Shown here: piece by piece, positions 11,001 through 22,200 of the stretch | How positions within the stretch are numbered: position 1 is the first letter of the stretch | How the letters are laid out: every line of letters starts with the position of its first letter | Source: Aporrectodea caliginosa | Lineage: Eukaryota; Annelida; Clitellata; Crassiclitellata; Lumbricidae | Direction: 5' to 3' | NCBI GenBank assembly: GCA_020284085.1 | Contig: JACEVL010000151.1 | Span: forward strand, 186,001-250,000 | DNA length: 64,000 bases | Position numbers and translations under genes: made by a program | Notes under the pieces: model-generated | Told to the model about the DNA's origin: nothing | Database searches by the model: none | Seen by the model: the letters and a program-made list of their open reading frames with translations, nothing else

Positions 11001-11819
11001 CACCTTGATGTGCGGTCTAACCACTGTTACAGTAGCTAACTAGGACAATATGTAGGCCTAGGTATTGAAATTTACAGCGCGCCCTTTTAGAACTTTTTAA
11101 AATGCTCCTCGCTAACATGGATCTCGTTATAGTACAAAAATATGAGATTTTCATATGCAGGCGAATTATGATCGATCAACAGAAGAAGCCTCCTCTGGCA
11201 GGCACTCGCACGCACGTTGAACCTCAGAAATGGATAGGGTGATGACAGATCGAAAGGTCCAAAGTCACAATTCTTCTAGAGAATCGGATTAGGCCTCAAC
11301 TCGTGAGGACACGCACAACCACAACGGAGGAAAATATGTCTGCTTTTGACAGCAGATGAACGGTCCACGTCGCTTTCGGAGACGATAGTCTGGATACAGA
11401 TGTTCAAAAGATCGAAGATGGCCACAGCCGGTGTGTCACTTACAAAACACAGCCGATGACATAAACCAGAGGCAGTTCAGGGCGCCACTTTGTCGCAGAA
11501 AGCGATGTTGATCAATCCCTTCCTCCCTTTCCCTTCTCCCTCTCCCTCTCCCTCGCCTCCCCCTATACACGACTTATGCATGCTTTAACCGCGACTTGAA
11601 GGTAACTCGCAGATGAAAAGTAGACGTCAACATCTGTTTCAAAACTGTAAATATATATTCAGGAACGCCAGCAGGTTTAAGAAATTGGACGTTCACAGTT
11701 CACCAAAACTTCTAAAGCGCCACTCGAAAGCCAAGCGCAAGGCGCCAGCTTATTCACGATTCACCCCTCCCATCCCCTCACATCCCCAACCGTCCCCTCT
11801 CCGTCGTTCGTAGTCATAC

Positions 11820-12372
11820 ACTGAAAATGACTCAGAGTGACTCATAAAAGTACAGTGTAACATATGCATATGATATCATATGATATAATATATATAATAG
11901 CCTACTACATCGTAAACCAAAATAATCGGCGTCTATCGTTTGCAACAAAGATGTCGATGTTACTGGAGACTCCGCAGTTGAAATCTTCTGAAAGAACTCT
12001 GTAATGCAAAGCTTCTTTTAGCTGGAGATTCTTCGCGAATATCGTATGTTGTTTCTCAGTCATTCATGACTCATTATCGACATTATCCCTAACAACACGC
12101 GTCATCTATAATAATATTTCCGCTTTCCTACCGTAGGCATTAGTAAGAAAATTGAAATATCTGCCCTGGACAGGGTAGTGAGTAGCGGCAAGCGTAGCAA
12201 AAAATTTCAGTTTAGATAAGATCTAATGCTTTAACATGTCGTAATTACCGTTTAACAAAAATACCGATGCGATGTCTATTCCTTGAGTGGATTTGATTTG
12301 GTGGGTGGACGCTCGTGCGTCTGGTGCGGGCGCCCCTGAATATATTGACGCCGAGATCAAGATAGAGCTAAA
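11820..12372. other. Unassigned intergenic stretch
   Basis: No gene is visible. An AT-rich palindrome (CATATGATATCATATG, near 11,868-11,886) is the only local structure I see. It lies between the end of repeat copy A and the DNA transposon at 12,373. Confidence 0.5.
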
Positions 12373-12940
12373 GGGCCGTCCACAAATGACGTCACGCACC
12401 GAGGGAGAGGAGTCGAAAATTTGTGAAGATGTGTGACATAGGGGTTGGGGTTTGAGAAATGTGACGGCACATCAGGTCTGTGTAATTAAATTTAACAACA
12501 ACAATTTAAATTTACCAATAACAGCACTAATTTGAGTATTAAATTTTCATTATTTTTTTTATTTTAATGTATACGAATACCATTATTAATAATTTTCTAA
12601 TTATTTAAATATTTGGTCACGGTGAAATTTTAAAATATTCATGCTCTCCCTATTTGTTCCACGAAGGAGCATTTTGCTTCGCCATGGGATAATGGAGAAC
12701 CACAAATCCTGTATTTTCTGATGAATTTTTTATATTAAACATTTTAATTCTAATGATTCTACCAGAGCTTTTCATTATGTGGAATGAATATGTTACTGTG
12801 GTAGAAGTATACCTAAGGCAAACTTTCTATCTGGTAAAACATGTCACACGGATGCTTTAGCCCATAGGCTACTTAATTTTTTGTTTTCTTCTATTTGATG
12901 AGCTATGTACACCAAAGTGCGGTTAGCAGTTGGTTTTTCA

Positions 12941-12974
<34 letters not shown>

Positions 12975-13330
12975 ATTCTACTCTTTTCATTTTGCTTAAT
13001 TATTCAACTTCAAAATATTCCGAACATCGATAGTAATTGGTTAAACGATGAATAGCCAAGTTAATTTTATGCTAATATCAGCTTTCCAACGACTCATTTT
13101 TAATACCTGACTTTCTACTTTGATACAACATCAGAGTGCAGTGTCACATTAAATACTTTTTTCAATTATATTAAATGTGATTTGAAACATGTTCCATTAT
13201 CAAATAGAATTTTTTTTGTGGGGTCAGAGCTTTGTGACGTCATTTTTTAGGAATGGGTGTTACTTTTTTGTGACGTAGTGTGACGAGGGTAGAGGGGTTG
13301 AAAATCGGCCAAAATTGTGTGGACGGCCCC
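12373..13330. mobile_element. Non-autonomous DNA transposon, TIR GGGCCGTCCACA
   Basis: The left end reads GGGCCGTCCACAAATGACGT and the right end, inverted, GGGGCCGTCCACACAATTTT. TAAA flanks both sides (12,369-12,372 and 13,331-13,334). Both termini contain TGACGT motifs. The 958-bp interior is AT-rich without a reading frame and contains an ACTT tandem repeat at about 12,947-12,973. The superfamily is uncertain. Confidence 0.7.
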
Positions 13331-13334
13331 TAAA

Positions 13335-13650
13335 CTAGAGTCACTCCTGAGTCACTGTAGTTTATTGAACATTCGGCAAAAGACATTTCAGCACAGAACC
13401 AAAAAGTGGCAGTGGCCAGTGTGGCCTAATATTAAAATATAGCCTTTTAGCTTAGTCGAAGTTGGCTGAGAAGGCCCTACGTACTACGAGTGTTGTTGAA
13501 AATATTGACACTGGACACATGGTAGTAAATAGATTAAATAATGTTGAAAATATGAGTCAATCCTGTACAACAAATTCAATCAATCCTAAATACCTAGAGT
13601 GGCGTCTTAATCTACTTTAAATAGATTTTATGAGGCTTATCTGATTCCTA
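13335..13650. other. Unassigned intergenic stretch
   Basis: I see no reading frame, RNA or repeat that I can name here. Confidence 0.4.
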
Positions 13651-13662
13651 TTTGTGCATGCA

Positions 13663-14011
13663 ATTCGAGGCCTTTTTTTACCCCCTCCCCTTGTCAAATC
13701 CATCAAACATTGACAGACCCCCCAAAATTATGTCAAACAATCCCAGACCCCCCCTACCAGCAGCATAGACAGACTGAAATTTTTTTCTCAATGACCTTTT
13801 TTTAGAGATTTGAACTCCGATGACCTTTTTTCCGAGATTTTTTCAGATGACCTTTTTAGTCATTTACCTCTTTCGCCATAATTTTTTTTATTTATTGGAA
13901 AAATATTTTTGACGTCAACTTCTACCAAACTCCACCTCCCCCCTGTCAACAACTGTCAAACTTTTCCAAACCCCTCCCCCTATTTGTTTGACATAATTAA
14001 TGGATGACCCC
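13663..14011. mobile_element. Candidate short DNA element with 12-bp flanking repeats
   Basis: TTTGTGCATGCA stands on both sides (13,651-13,662 and 14,012-14,023). The right end, inverted, begins AAGGGGTCATCCATTAATTA, a terminus style shared by many non-autonomous DNA elements, and C-rich tracts (CCCCCTCCCC) lie near both ends in opposite context. The left terminus is less clear. The long duplication would suit a Mutator-like element, but this is tentative. Confidence 0.4.
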
Positions 14012-14023
14012 TTTGTGCATGCA

Positions 14024-14590
14024 CGTCGATCCCATGACAGAATCCATCGTAGAGGTATTCGTAGATTTATCTTCCGTAGTCGTCGATTCTCGTAGTTCAA
14101 TCGCTGGCATCGAATTCGTCTTCCTCTTCGTCGTCTTCGAAAGTTAAAGAAGCGTCGGAATAACCTTATCCACACGCATGAAGATCGTCTCACAGTTTTA
14201 GTTCCTCGTAATCCGCAGTCCGATTAATTCTAAGTTGGATTCGAATGATGATCGTTCCAACCAATCTCACGACAGTAATCCCAGTAGAAATGATAGTCCT
14301 TCCTAGCTTTCGCAGGAACGAATGACTTCGAAATCTCACTGTCTTACTCCGTTAAACGATGCTGTGGTTTCACTTATCTTCCACCAACACACGCAGAATT
14401 AAGACTCCGTTTGATCCTCACTTCGATCGAAACGCCTTAAACTTTTACCTCACTTCGATCGCTTCTAACTAAGTCGATCTACAAACATCCCTCGCAACTC
14501 AAACGACGCTGCCAACTCTTCATACTTGGCAACTCTCCATTTTTCAATCTTCTCCTTCACCTCCAACGTCCCAACTGTCATTACTGGTTT
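14024..14590. other. Unassigned stretch beside full-length LINE
   Basis: No gene is recognised. A direct repeat CCTCACTTCGATCG occurs twice near 14,416 and 14,450. The 92-codon minus frame here has arginine-rich low-complexity content and I do not consider it coding. Confidence 0.4.
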
Positions 14591-14599
14591 CAACCGTCC

Positions 14600-14660
14600 A
14601 TGTGTTTTTGTGGAATGTGGAAATGTGGAATGTGGAATGTGGAAATGTTTAATTTCGTAA
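14600..14660 (-). repeat. LINE 3' tandem tail (ATTCCAC-type)
   Basis: On the minus strand, about five units of ACATTCC/ACATTTCC follow the 3' UTR of the intact LINE. Such short 3' repeats act as the template end in target-primed reverse transcription and mark the 3' terminus. Confidence 0.7.
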
Positions 14661-14936
14661 GACGTACAGTAACAATGATCAAATAATACACAGAAACACA
14701 GAAAAATAACAGAACTCATGTCCTAAATACAAGCATGTAATGCACTGTCTTTAAGTTTCTAGTGTAAACCTGAGAACTGAAAAAATCAAACGAAATACGA
14801 GGAGAAGAAGCTGCAACAGCTTATCTAGTCGTCCCCGTTAGGATATCAAGGAAATTACTCAATGAGATAACTGCAGTGACAGTTAATCAAAGTGCTGTTA
14901 GGACACTCAGATAGCATCAAACCTCATGAGAACAAA

Positions 14937-17900
14937 TTAGTAATATTGATCAAGCAAACATGATTTAAATGCAGACTTAAACACATTATAAATACGCAAA
15001 TCACGAATTCTAGCATCAATGGAGTTCCATAATTGAGGGCCTTTAATTCTAACAGTGGATTGTCTTATATTAGTCCTACAGATCTCAGACCGGTAATTAT
15101 GTTTATGTCTAGTATTATAGTCATGCACAGTAGCATTCTCAGTAAAATAATCAGCAAATAAAGCTGGAAGCGTCCCAACATGATGTTGGAACATAAGAAG
15201 TCCAAGCTGGAGCTTATAAATGTCATATATAGTCAACAATTTTAATGACTTAAATAAGCTCGCGCTCTTCGTAAGATAATGAACTCCACAGATCACTCTT
15301 ACGGCCCTTTTTTGAAGCAATAACAGAGGTTTAAGTTTAGACCTATATCCACCTGCCCAAACGACATTACAGTAGTTTAAGTAAGGTAAAACAAGTGCAG
15401 TATATAACAGTTTGAGGGATGAGGCTGGTAATAACCATCTTAATTTAGATATTATACCGATAACTTTGGATACCTTATTGGTAACAAGCTCAATGTGCAT
15501 GTGCCAGGAAAGATTTTCGTTAATAATGACACCCAGAAACTTTACATTAGTTGCACGACATAATTCAGTGTTATCAATCCTGATCATAGGAATAGAGGAT
15601 TCAGGTACTTGTTTACCACGACTTTTAAATAAGACATAATTGGATTTCTTAACATTCAGAGATAACAAATTTACATGGAACCACATGGACAATTGCTCAA
15701 GTTCATGATTCATACAATGAAATAGGTCCATAAAATTCGTTCCAACTAAAAAGGCAGAAGTATCATCAGCAAACAAGGTTAAATTCAGTTTGGAGGAACA
15801 ATTGATTACATCATTAATATACACCAGGAATAATAACGGGCCCAAATTAGACCCTTGAGGAACACCACACAGAATAGGTGCAGGGCCCGAAAAAGATCCA
15901 GCAAAATGAACCTGTTGGTGCCTATCAGACAAGTAAGACCTAAACCAATCCAATGCGATACCACGGATACCATGGTGTTGGAGCTTAGCAAGTAACTTCT
16001 CATGATCCAAAGTATCAAAGGCTTTGGACAGATCCAGAAATATGCCTAAGGTATAATTACCAACATCCAGAGCCCCCGATATTTTATCAATTACCTCAAT
16101 TAAGGCAAGATTAGTAGAGTGATTTTTTCTAAAACCGAATTGCTTCTCAAATAAAATCTTATTGTCAATGAGGAAATCATATAATCTTTTATACATAATT
16201 TTTTCAAGAATTTTTGAGAAACAAGGTAGTTTTGAGATGGGACGATAATTCATCATATCATAACAATCCCCTGTTTTAAATATTGGAGATACAATTGCAG
16301 TTTTCATATTATGTGGCACAATACCTGTTAGAAAAGACTGATTAATCAAATGAGCTAGTGGTAACGATATGTTAGCCGCACATCGCTTAATAATTTCCAC
16401 CGGAACTATAAGGGAACCAGTAGCTTTTGTAGTCTTTAAATTCGTGATAATAGTCTGTATCTCCAGTTCATATGTGGGGGTAAGAAATATTGAACTAGTG
16501 TTTGGTTCCTTTAAGTATTTAAAGACAGTGTTAGTGGTAGGTGGAATTTTTGATGCCAACGTGGGTCCTATAGTAACAAAGTATTTATTAAAACATTCAG
16601 CAATTATGGCTGGATCGGTCTCAATTTGACCATTAATACTTAGAGAAGGGTTAATTTGTTGAGGACCATTTTGGTGCAGTGCTTCTTTCAATGTCTTCCA
16701 TATTTCCTTTAGATTGCCACAGTGTGATTCTAATCTAGTAGTATAATATTGTTTCTCACATTTTCGTAAAACTGCTGTTAATCTATTTTTATACGTTTTG
16801 TATTTTAAAAGGGCATCATTGGTTTTGATTTTCAGATATTTCCTGTATAACAAATTTTTCTTTTTACACGATTTCAGCAAAGCATTAGAAATCCAAGGCT
16901 TAGTTTTGGTTTTAAATAACCTAGTCCTCCGTGATTGGAGTGGGAAGCAGGAGTCGTACAATCCATTCAGTTTATTATTTAGAAGATTTGAAATATCATC
17001 TGGGTCACTGAGTGCACATAGGTCATCCCAGGTTTCCTCCCTGAGAAGTGACTGGAAATCATCAATTGCCTGTTCATTACTTGGGCGATATGACACATAC
17101 TTACTTTTAGGAATATGGTCCACTTTGCAGTTAAGAATAACAAAGATGGGTAAATGGTCGCTTATGTCAGCATAAAATACACCAGGCCATTCATCATACT
17201 TTAACCTATTCGAGAAAACATTATCAATAAGGGTAGAGGAATGGCTAGTTATTCTAGTCGGTATATTGATAAGGGGACGAAAGTAAACAGAGGACATAGT
17301 ATTAATGAAATCGCAAGTAGGATGATGCGAGTCATAATTAATTAAGTCGATATTGAAGTCTCCACAAATATAGCAATCACCTCTAAGATTAGTCAGCTGA
17401 GTGTTCAAGGTAACCATATCAGAATTAAATTTATTTATATTAGTACCTGGAGGTCTATATAATGCACCAACTACCATGCTAGGCCTATTAAGTAAAGAGA
17501 TCCTAAGAAACAGGTATTCAGTAAGACTTTCCCAGTTTAATTGTATGTCAATAATTTGCGCTTCCAAACATTCATCAACTAATATAGCAACCCCTCCACC
17601 CTTACTACCAGATCGAGATTTCACAAAGGCCTTATAGCCTGGGTAATGAATTTGGTCCTCGGTGTCATGTGTTGACCAGGTTTCAGTAAGGGCAATTATC
17701 TGAAATTTGCTTTTAATATTTTTAATATACATCCATAATTTATCTTGGTTCTTATTATAACTACGTACATTTACATGGAGGATTTTTAAATTGGACTGGA
17801 GGCTATTCTCAGTAATTAATTTGTTAAAGCCATCTTCAGTATAGTATTTGGATAGGGACCTAGTAGCAGGATTAATTAAGTTCAGATCAGGATCGTTGTC

Positions 17901-18170
17901 ACGAGTATCCGTGATGAAAACCTCATCAAAACCACTGGGTGGACTTTTTGCAATATCAGTGTCATCATCTGTCATAACAAAAGTGTCTCTAATAGGCCCA
18001 ACACCACACCTGTCAGTCACAAACTCATCATCAACCATATAAAAAGGCAATTTGCAAAGTAGACAAGCATTACAGTTTAAACATGACCCTATTCTCAGAC
18101 ATCTGTCACATAACCCATCACTTATTTGTGTCTTGAGACTGCAGGAAATATTTAGCATGTCAGTAGCCAT
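14937..18170 (-). CDS. LINE ORF2: APE endonuclease plus reverse transcriptase (1,077 aa, intact)
   Basis: This ORF encodes the protein that nicks target DNA and copies the element RNA by target-primed reverse transcription. Residues 10-55 hold a cysteine cluster (C10, C21, C24, C30, C33, C36, C39, C55) that may be a zinc-binding motif. Residues about 128-345 form an APE-type endonuclease: N134 (HVNVRS), E163 (LTETW), GGGVAIL 191-197, GDFN 270-273, STLID 312-316 and SDHLP 337-341. The RT follows: NYRPIS 641-646, FLDLSKAFDT 711-720 with D713, GVPQGSNLGPLLF 769-781 and FADD 800-803. The C-terminal GPQLWNS at 1044-1050 is the usual LINE end motif. All catalytic residues are present and no stop or shift interrupts it. 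The start chosen is the first ATG of the frame. The clade is L2/CR1/Jockey-like; I cannot fix it without a tree. Confidence 0.93.
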   Translation of the reverse strand: MATDMLNISCSLKTQISDGLCDRCLRIGSCLNCNACLLCKLPFYMVDDEFVTDRCGVGPIRDTFVMTDDDTDIAKSPPSGFDEVFITDTRDNDPDLNLINPATRSLSKYYTEDGFNKLITENSLQSNLKILHVNVRSYNKNQDKLWMYIKNIKSKFQIIALTETWSTHDTEDQIHYPGYKAFVKSRSGSKGGGVAILVDECLEAQIIDIQLNWESLTEYLFLRISLLNRPSMVVGALYRPPGTNINKFNSDMVTLNTQLTNLRGDCYICGDFNIDLINYDSHHPTCDFINTMSSVYFRPLINIPTRITSHSSTLIDNVFSNRLKYDEWPGVFYADISDHLPIFVILNCKVDHIPKSKYVSYRPSNEQAIDDFQSLLREETWDDLCALSDPDDISNLLNNKLNGLYDSCFPLQSRRTRLFKTKTKPWISNALLKSCKKKNLLYRKYLKIKTNDALLKYKTYKNRLTAVLRKCEKQYYTTRLESHCGNLKEIWKTLKEALHQNGPQQINPSLSINGQIETDPAIIAECFNKYFVTIGPTLASKIPPTTNTVFKYLKEPNTSSIFLTPTYELEIQTIITNLKTTKATGSLIVPVEIIKRCAANISLPLAHLINQSFLTGIVPHNMKTAIVSPIFKTGDCYDMMNYRPISKLPCFSKILEKIMYKRLYDFLIDNKILFEKQFGFRKNHSTNLALIEVIDKISGALDVGNYTLGIFLDLSKAFDTLDHEKLLAKLQHHGIRGIALDWFRSYLSDRHQQVHFAGSFSGPAPILCGVPQGSNLGPLLFLVYINDVINCSSKLNLTLFADDTSAFLVGTNFMDLFHCMNHELEQLSMWFHVNLLSLNVKKSNYVLFKSRGKQVPESSIPMIRIDNTELCRATNVKFLGVIINENLSWHMHIELVTNKVSKVIGIISKLRWLLPASSLKLLYTALVLPYLNYCNVVWAGGYRSKLKPLLLLQKRAVRVICGVHYLTKSASLFKSLKLLTIYDIYKLQLGLLMFQHHVGTLPALFADYFTENATVHDYNTRHKHNYRSEICRTNIRQSTVRIKGPQLWNSIDARIRDLRIYNVFKSAFKSCLLDQYY

Positions 18171-18480
18171 AATTAATGTTCAGACAAACACGTAAGCAGG
18201 TAACGGCCCAATACATTATGCTCCAATCTCTCAATTCAATTGTCCCGTGATGCTTCAAATAGACACGATGCAAACAATAGAATACTAATTCAAAAATCCT
18301 ACAAAGAAAAACAAATCCAAACTCAAAATAACCAGGAACCTCCATCCTGGGGCACCTGAACAATAGAAACAAAATAATGGATCCACCAGTGCCATCCTCA
18401 GCACAGTGATGAGAAATGAAATGCAAATAAAAATAATAGTTAAAGAAAAACAAGATGCTTCTTTCAACTCGAACATCATA

Positions 18481-18900
18481 TATTCTATTCGCCTAGCGTC
18501 TCTGGTCGCTTAGCAACATAACACATCACGTGATACTCAGATTTACGTTTTAAAAGCCTCTTTCTTAATCTAATATTATATTCGTGTATCGCCTCCACAT
18601 TTTTATATATCGCCACTGTAATTGACTAGCTAATTCTAATAATTATATCAATTAATTAGTTAAACATGGCATTTGATAAGATTTATTCGCTACAGCCAGC
18701 CATCACCCTTACAATACAAAGTTTCGCCTATTGAGGCAGTCAATTCTAAACCGTCTTCTTTTCTAGAGGTGGCGAACCATGTAAAGGGTGATTGCAAAAA
18801 ATGCCGTTAAATCCTTTTGAATACTAACCTCGCGAGCCCTTCGTAAGTTTGCACAGTAGCCTATATTTATTAGGTCCCTATTTTTCGTAGTACGTTTTAC
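18481..18900. other. Unassigned stretch upstream of LINE
   Basis: AT-rich sequence without recognisable coding or RNA content. The unknown 5' end of the minus-strand LINE may lie here. Confidence 0.4.
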
Positions 18901-18924
18901 TTGACAAAGCGTAGCAAACATTCA

Positions 18925-18995
18925 TTCTTTCAGAGGATTTACATAGCACGGTCTTCAAGGGAACTACTCAGAGGTGCTCCCGACTCCAGCACGGC
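18925..18995 (-). mobile_element. LINE 3' end fragment
   Basis: On the minus strand this is a 3' terminus with the order CCGTGCTGGAGTCGGGAGCA, then CACCTCTGAGTAGTTCC and GTGCTATGTAAATCC. It matches the LINE 3' ends at 40,010-40,060 and 6,172-6,230. It abuts an oppositely oriented RT pseudogene at about 19,000. Confidence 0.6.
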
Positions 18996-18999
18996 CGCT

Positions 19000-20010
19000 T
19001 CTTGCATCCTTTCCTACTCAACCAGGAATTCGCTGATCAATACGCTTTTCGACCAACTGGATCAACCACGTCAGCAATTTCTGCGCTACTAACGGACCTT
19101 ATGGAACTCCTCCGAGAAAACGAATTTGTCCATCTAATCGCATTGGATTTCATAAAGGCATACGATACGGTGCGGCATTCTAGTCTGGCAGAGCAATTAG
19201 CTGAGATGCCAATGTCCGATTGCGTTTACAACTGGTTTATCGCCTTCCTTTAGGACCGTGAGCATGGAGCAAAAATGCTGTGAAACCATATAACCTCTGA
19301 TTAAAAATAAATGCCAGCATTCTTCAGGGGTCAGGTTTGGGGCCGGTTAATTTCATAACATTAATCTCAAAATTAAAAACGGTGCACAATGTAAACAGAA
19401 TACTTAAATATGCCGATGACAGTTATTTGATGATATATACCATCATCTAATGCTGACACAGTTGTTCAAGAACTGGACCACGTCGGTAAATAGTCAGAGA
19501 TAACCTTAAACTGAATCAGAATAAGACTTATGAGATGCCGATTAGGCGGGGTTGGGTAGGGTGGGGCAGTGGATTGCTCCCTCTGTCTTACCAGAGGTAT
19601 CTAGAGTAGATAAATAATATTGACTGTCTTAGGGGTAACACGGAAACCCTTAATTTTTAAGCACGTATATCTCAGATGTGTTGCAAAGCTAGACAGTCTA
19701 TGTATGCATGGCGCATTTGAACTGAACGTGGCCTCAAGGATCCAAACCCTTTTGATGTGGTTGTATGCTCGCCCAGCTTGGTGGGTGGTGGGGGGTTTGC
19801 TCGTCAGCAAGATAAAAACAGGCTCCAATCCATCGTAAGTAGGATGATCCGGCGGGGATACCTCAACCCATCCTTTGACCAGCTCTGTTACAAGGCCGAT
19901 ATTGGTCTCCTCACAGGTGTTCTATGCAATACTGGGCATGCTTTACATAATTCCTCCCACCAAGGAAATCAGGTATTTATGCCTTCGCCCACGGTCTCAT
20001 GACAGGGTCT
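19000..20010 (+). pseudogene. Degenerate non-LTR reverse transcriptase
   Basis: Pieces of one RT lie in order with stops and shifts between them. FRPTGSTTSAISALL and LIALDFIKAYDTVRH (19,050-19,180) contain the first catalytic Asp. YNWFIAFL ends at a TAG near 19,251. LQGSGLGP is at 19,322-19,345. KYADDSYL is at 19,406-19,429 with the YADD active site at 19,409-19,420. DNLKLNQNKTYEMPIR starts near 19,499. YARPAWW is near 19,770 and RLQSIVSRMIRRGYL near 19,815-19,860. Motifs match a LINE family distinct from the intact element at 14,937. No endonuclease is seen, so it is 5'-truncated and dead. Confidence 0.8.
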
Positions 20011-21204
20011 TAATTCTTATCTTTAAAGGCTGGCCGTAGTGCAATTTGCCTTGTGCAAAGTGGGATGACGGTTTAATTAAATTACTGTGGTTTGAACCAC
20101 CAAGTGATTTAACTTACTTTAACTCTTAAATTGCTCATATCTGTAATTGTGTGTATCTTGTTGATTTCTAGACTTTAACTAGTTTAATATCAAGACAAGA
20201 CAAATTGCATAACTTCTATTACAAAATTCCAGTTGCTGATCTAATCTATGTAACAGTACACGACAACTAAAATTCCAGTTTATGGGATTACAAGAACTAG
20301 GTTATTTGATGGTTCCATGTAAACTTTCCAAACAAACCAATTTCTGTAAAGTCGTTAATCAGATGTCAAATATTGAACTGAGTCAACACAGAAAATACCA
20401 AATGTTCTCTGTTTTAAATTTTTTTAAATGAAATAAATTATTGGCATAGTTTCTTTATCTCAAATCTTCATCATGGAAGGGCAAAAATACATGGCTATAT
20501 TTAAAATTGTCCGCATATTGGCAATCTTCAAACATCGATACTGTTTTATATTTTGAAATGAATGATATTTAATATGATTACTAAAAAATGAAAAGTTGCA
20601 GAGAGTTGGTAATCATTGCTTGTACTGGTTTCCTTCCTTAGCTCGATGTCAGAGCTACCCGACTCTAGGTGGAGCAACTACTATGTCTTTTCCGTTGACA
20701 GGAATTATCACACGGTATGAAATGTAGTCAGATGGAGCTGGGCTGCCCTGAAGAAGAATCTTAAAATCCTATTAACACACAAAATACCGACTTATTACTA
20801 AGTTGAAATTAAAGGCTAACGGTTTTAAAACACTCAAACGAAAACCATATTCAATGATACAATTGAACACTACAGGGAACAGTATTTTTATGAGCGAGGC
20901 GTGTTTGTGAACCTTTTGCTCCTTAGTAATTTCATCGAATTCTGTGGTGATAGTTCTACTTTTTTAGGTAAACAGATCGAGTGCTCAATGAATCGTTCAA
21001 TTAAGGTAAAACGCTCGTGAATAAGTTGTTGCCCTGCGCTTAACTTTCGAGTGGCACTTTAGAAGTTTGGAGCTCACGATTACGGCGATTAATACGACGA
21101 AAACTAGATATTCATCAGCCACAAAATTCTTTTGAAATAAGGTCAATGCAAATCTTCAGATCGACAGGTCGGCAATTTCCATAAACTGTAGTTGTAATCG
21201 CAAA

Positions 21205-21430
21205 TTTATATAGCGCCAATTCAAGAGAGATTCATCAGAGGCGTTCTCGACCAAACACAATGAAACCACGATCGAACAGAATGGTCTTCAAGCGTTTGCA
21301 GGAAAGAGGCAAAGAGAGGCTGAGGAGTTCATGTCGCAAGTTGTTAGGCAATTTATTCCAGGAGGATGGACCGACCACAGCAAACACTTCTCTGTTGGAC
21401 CGTCGATGTCCGGGCCGGTGTAACAACCAA
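21205..21430 (-). pseudogene. LINE C-terminal and 3' end fragment
   Basis: Minus-strand frame with EVFAVVGPSSWNKLPNNLR, the LINE C-terminal motif, followed by a 3' end containing GCCTCTGATGAATC and GGCGCTATATAAATT. It is a short, 5'-truncated L2/CR1-type insertion in copy D. Confidence 0.7.
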
Positions 21431-21889
21431 TTCGTAGTCGAGCTGCCACCATTGATGGAACTTAGGCTTACTGAGACGCAATTTATTTAGAAGCGCCTTA
21501 AGATCAGTTGAATCATTAGTCTCACCTTAATGAATGGATCAAACAGGATCTCCAACATGGCCTTTTCCGAAGTCTGAAATAAAAAGAAATGAAGACTAAG
21601 ACAACAGACACCTCAATCTATTCCTGAAATCTTTAAACTAGGTACACGTCACATATGCGCTAACTGATTAGCGGAAAGTGCATCTCTGACCTGTCAATAA
21701 TTAATCGGTTTCAGAGGCGATCAGGATTTAAAGAGCAATCTGCTGATACAATGGATGAAAAACTCAAAACAAATATTTAATTTATTTCTCATAGTGTAGT
21801 AGGCCAACTGCTATAATCTAATCAGAACGTGTTAAATTATTCGCCCCGTTGCAAGGAGGGTGAGATAAAGGTGCCCCCTAAAAGAAAGT

Positions 21890-22200
21890 GGTACCCGGCG
21901 CCGCCGTCATCCGCCGTCGCCGTCAATCGCTAAGCCCACAAGTCGCAACCAGTCGCTAAGCTTTCGGCTACTGATACAATCGATGAAACACGCAAAATAA
22001 ATATGTAATTTATTTATCATATTGTAATAGGCTATTGGTATAAACTAGCCAGAACGTGTTAAATTATTCACCTCGTTGCAAAGAGGTTGCCCCTTATAAG
22101 AACGTAGTCCCCGACGTCGCCCCTATCTGCCGTCGCCGCCGCCGCCGCGAACCCCTTAAGCCCTCAAGTTGCAACCAGTCGCTAAGCTATCGACTGCTAT
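21890..22200. repeat. GCC-rich repeats related to the TAGTCCCCG element
   Basis: Two blocks (about 21,890-21,980 and 22,105-22,200) contain CCGCCGTC-type runs followed by AAGCC(C), CAAGT(C/T)GCAACCAGTCGCTAAGCT. The same order appears, inverted, at the right end of the element 58,805-59,892 and near 29,510-29,580. The two blocks are about 220 bp apart, each followed by TACTGATAC or TACTCTCCC, so they could be ends or solo fragments of that element family. Confidence 0.5.

Larger units (their letters stand above)
1..11600. repeat. Long low-copy repeat unit, copy A
   Basis: This stretch is collinear with 40,400-47,700 once its insertions are removed. Landmarks shared in order include the CACGACGTTA segment near position 20 (also near 40,730), the block around 884-940 (also 28,650 and 41,580), the block around 1,520-1,640 (also 29,310 and 42,310), the block at 3,740-4,560 (also 44,760-45,350), and 9,290-11,500 (also 45,790-47,700 and 54,660-57,760). 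The short reading frames inside do not stay open between copies, so I see no coding constraint. Insertions interrupting this copy are listed separately. The unit may be a decayed giant transposon or a segmental duplication; no termini were found. Confidence 0.75.
14600..18480 (-). mobile_element. Near full-length non-LTR retrotransposon
   Basis: The element holds an intact ORF2 (14,937-18,170). Its 3' UTR is about 280 bp and ends in an ATTCCAC-type tandem tail at 14,600-14,660 (minus orientation), the short-repeat tail style of L2/CR1/Jockey-group LINEs. A 5' UTR of at least 300 bp (18,171-18,480) without an ORF1-like frame precedes ORF2; the 5' end and any target duplication could not be placed. 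An intact long ORF among dozens of decayed LINE pieces indicates recent insertion. Confidence 0.8.

Noticed and set aside
13915..14193. 92-codon arginine-rich minus frame
   Set aside because: It crosses the right end of a candidate transposon and low-complexity TCGTCTTC sequence; no domain.
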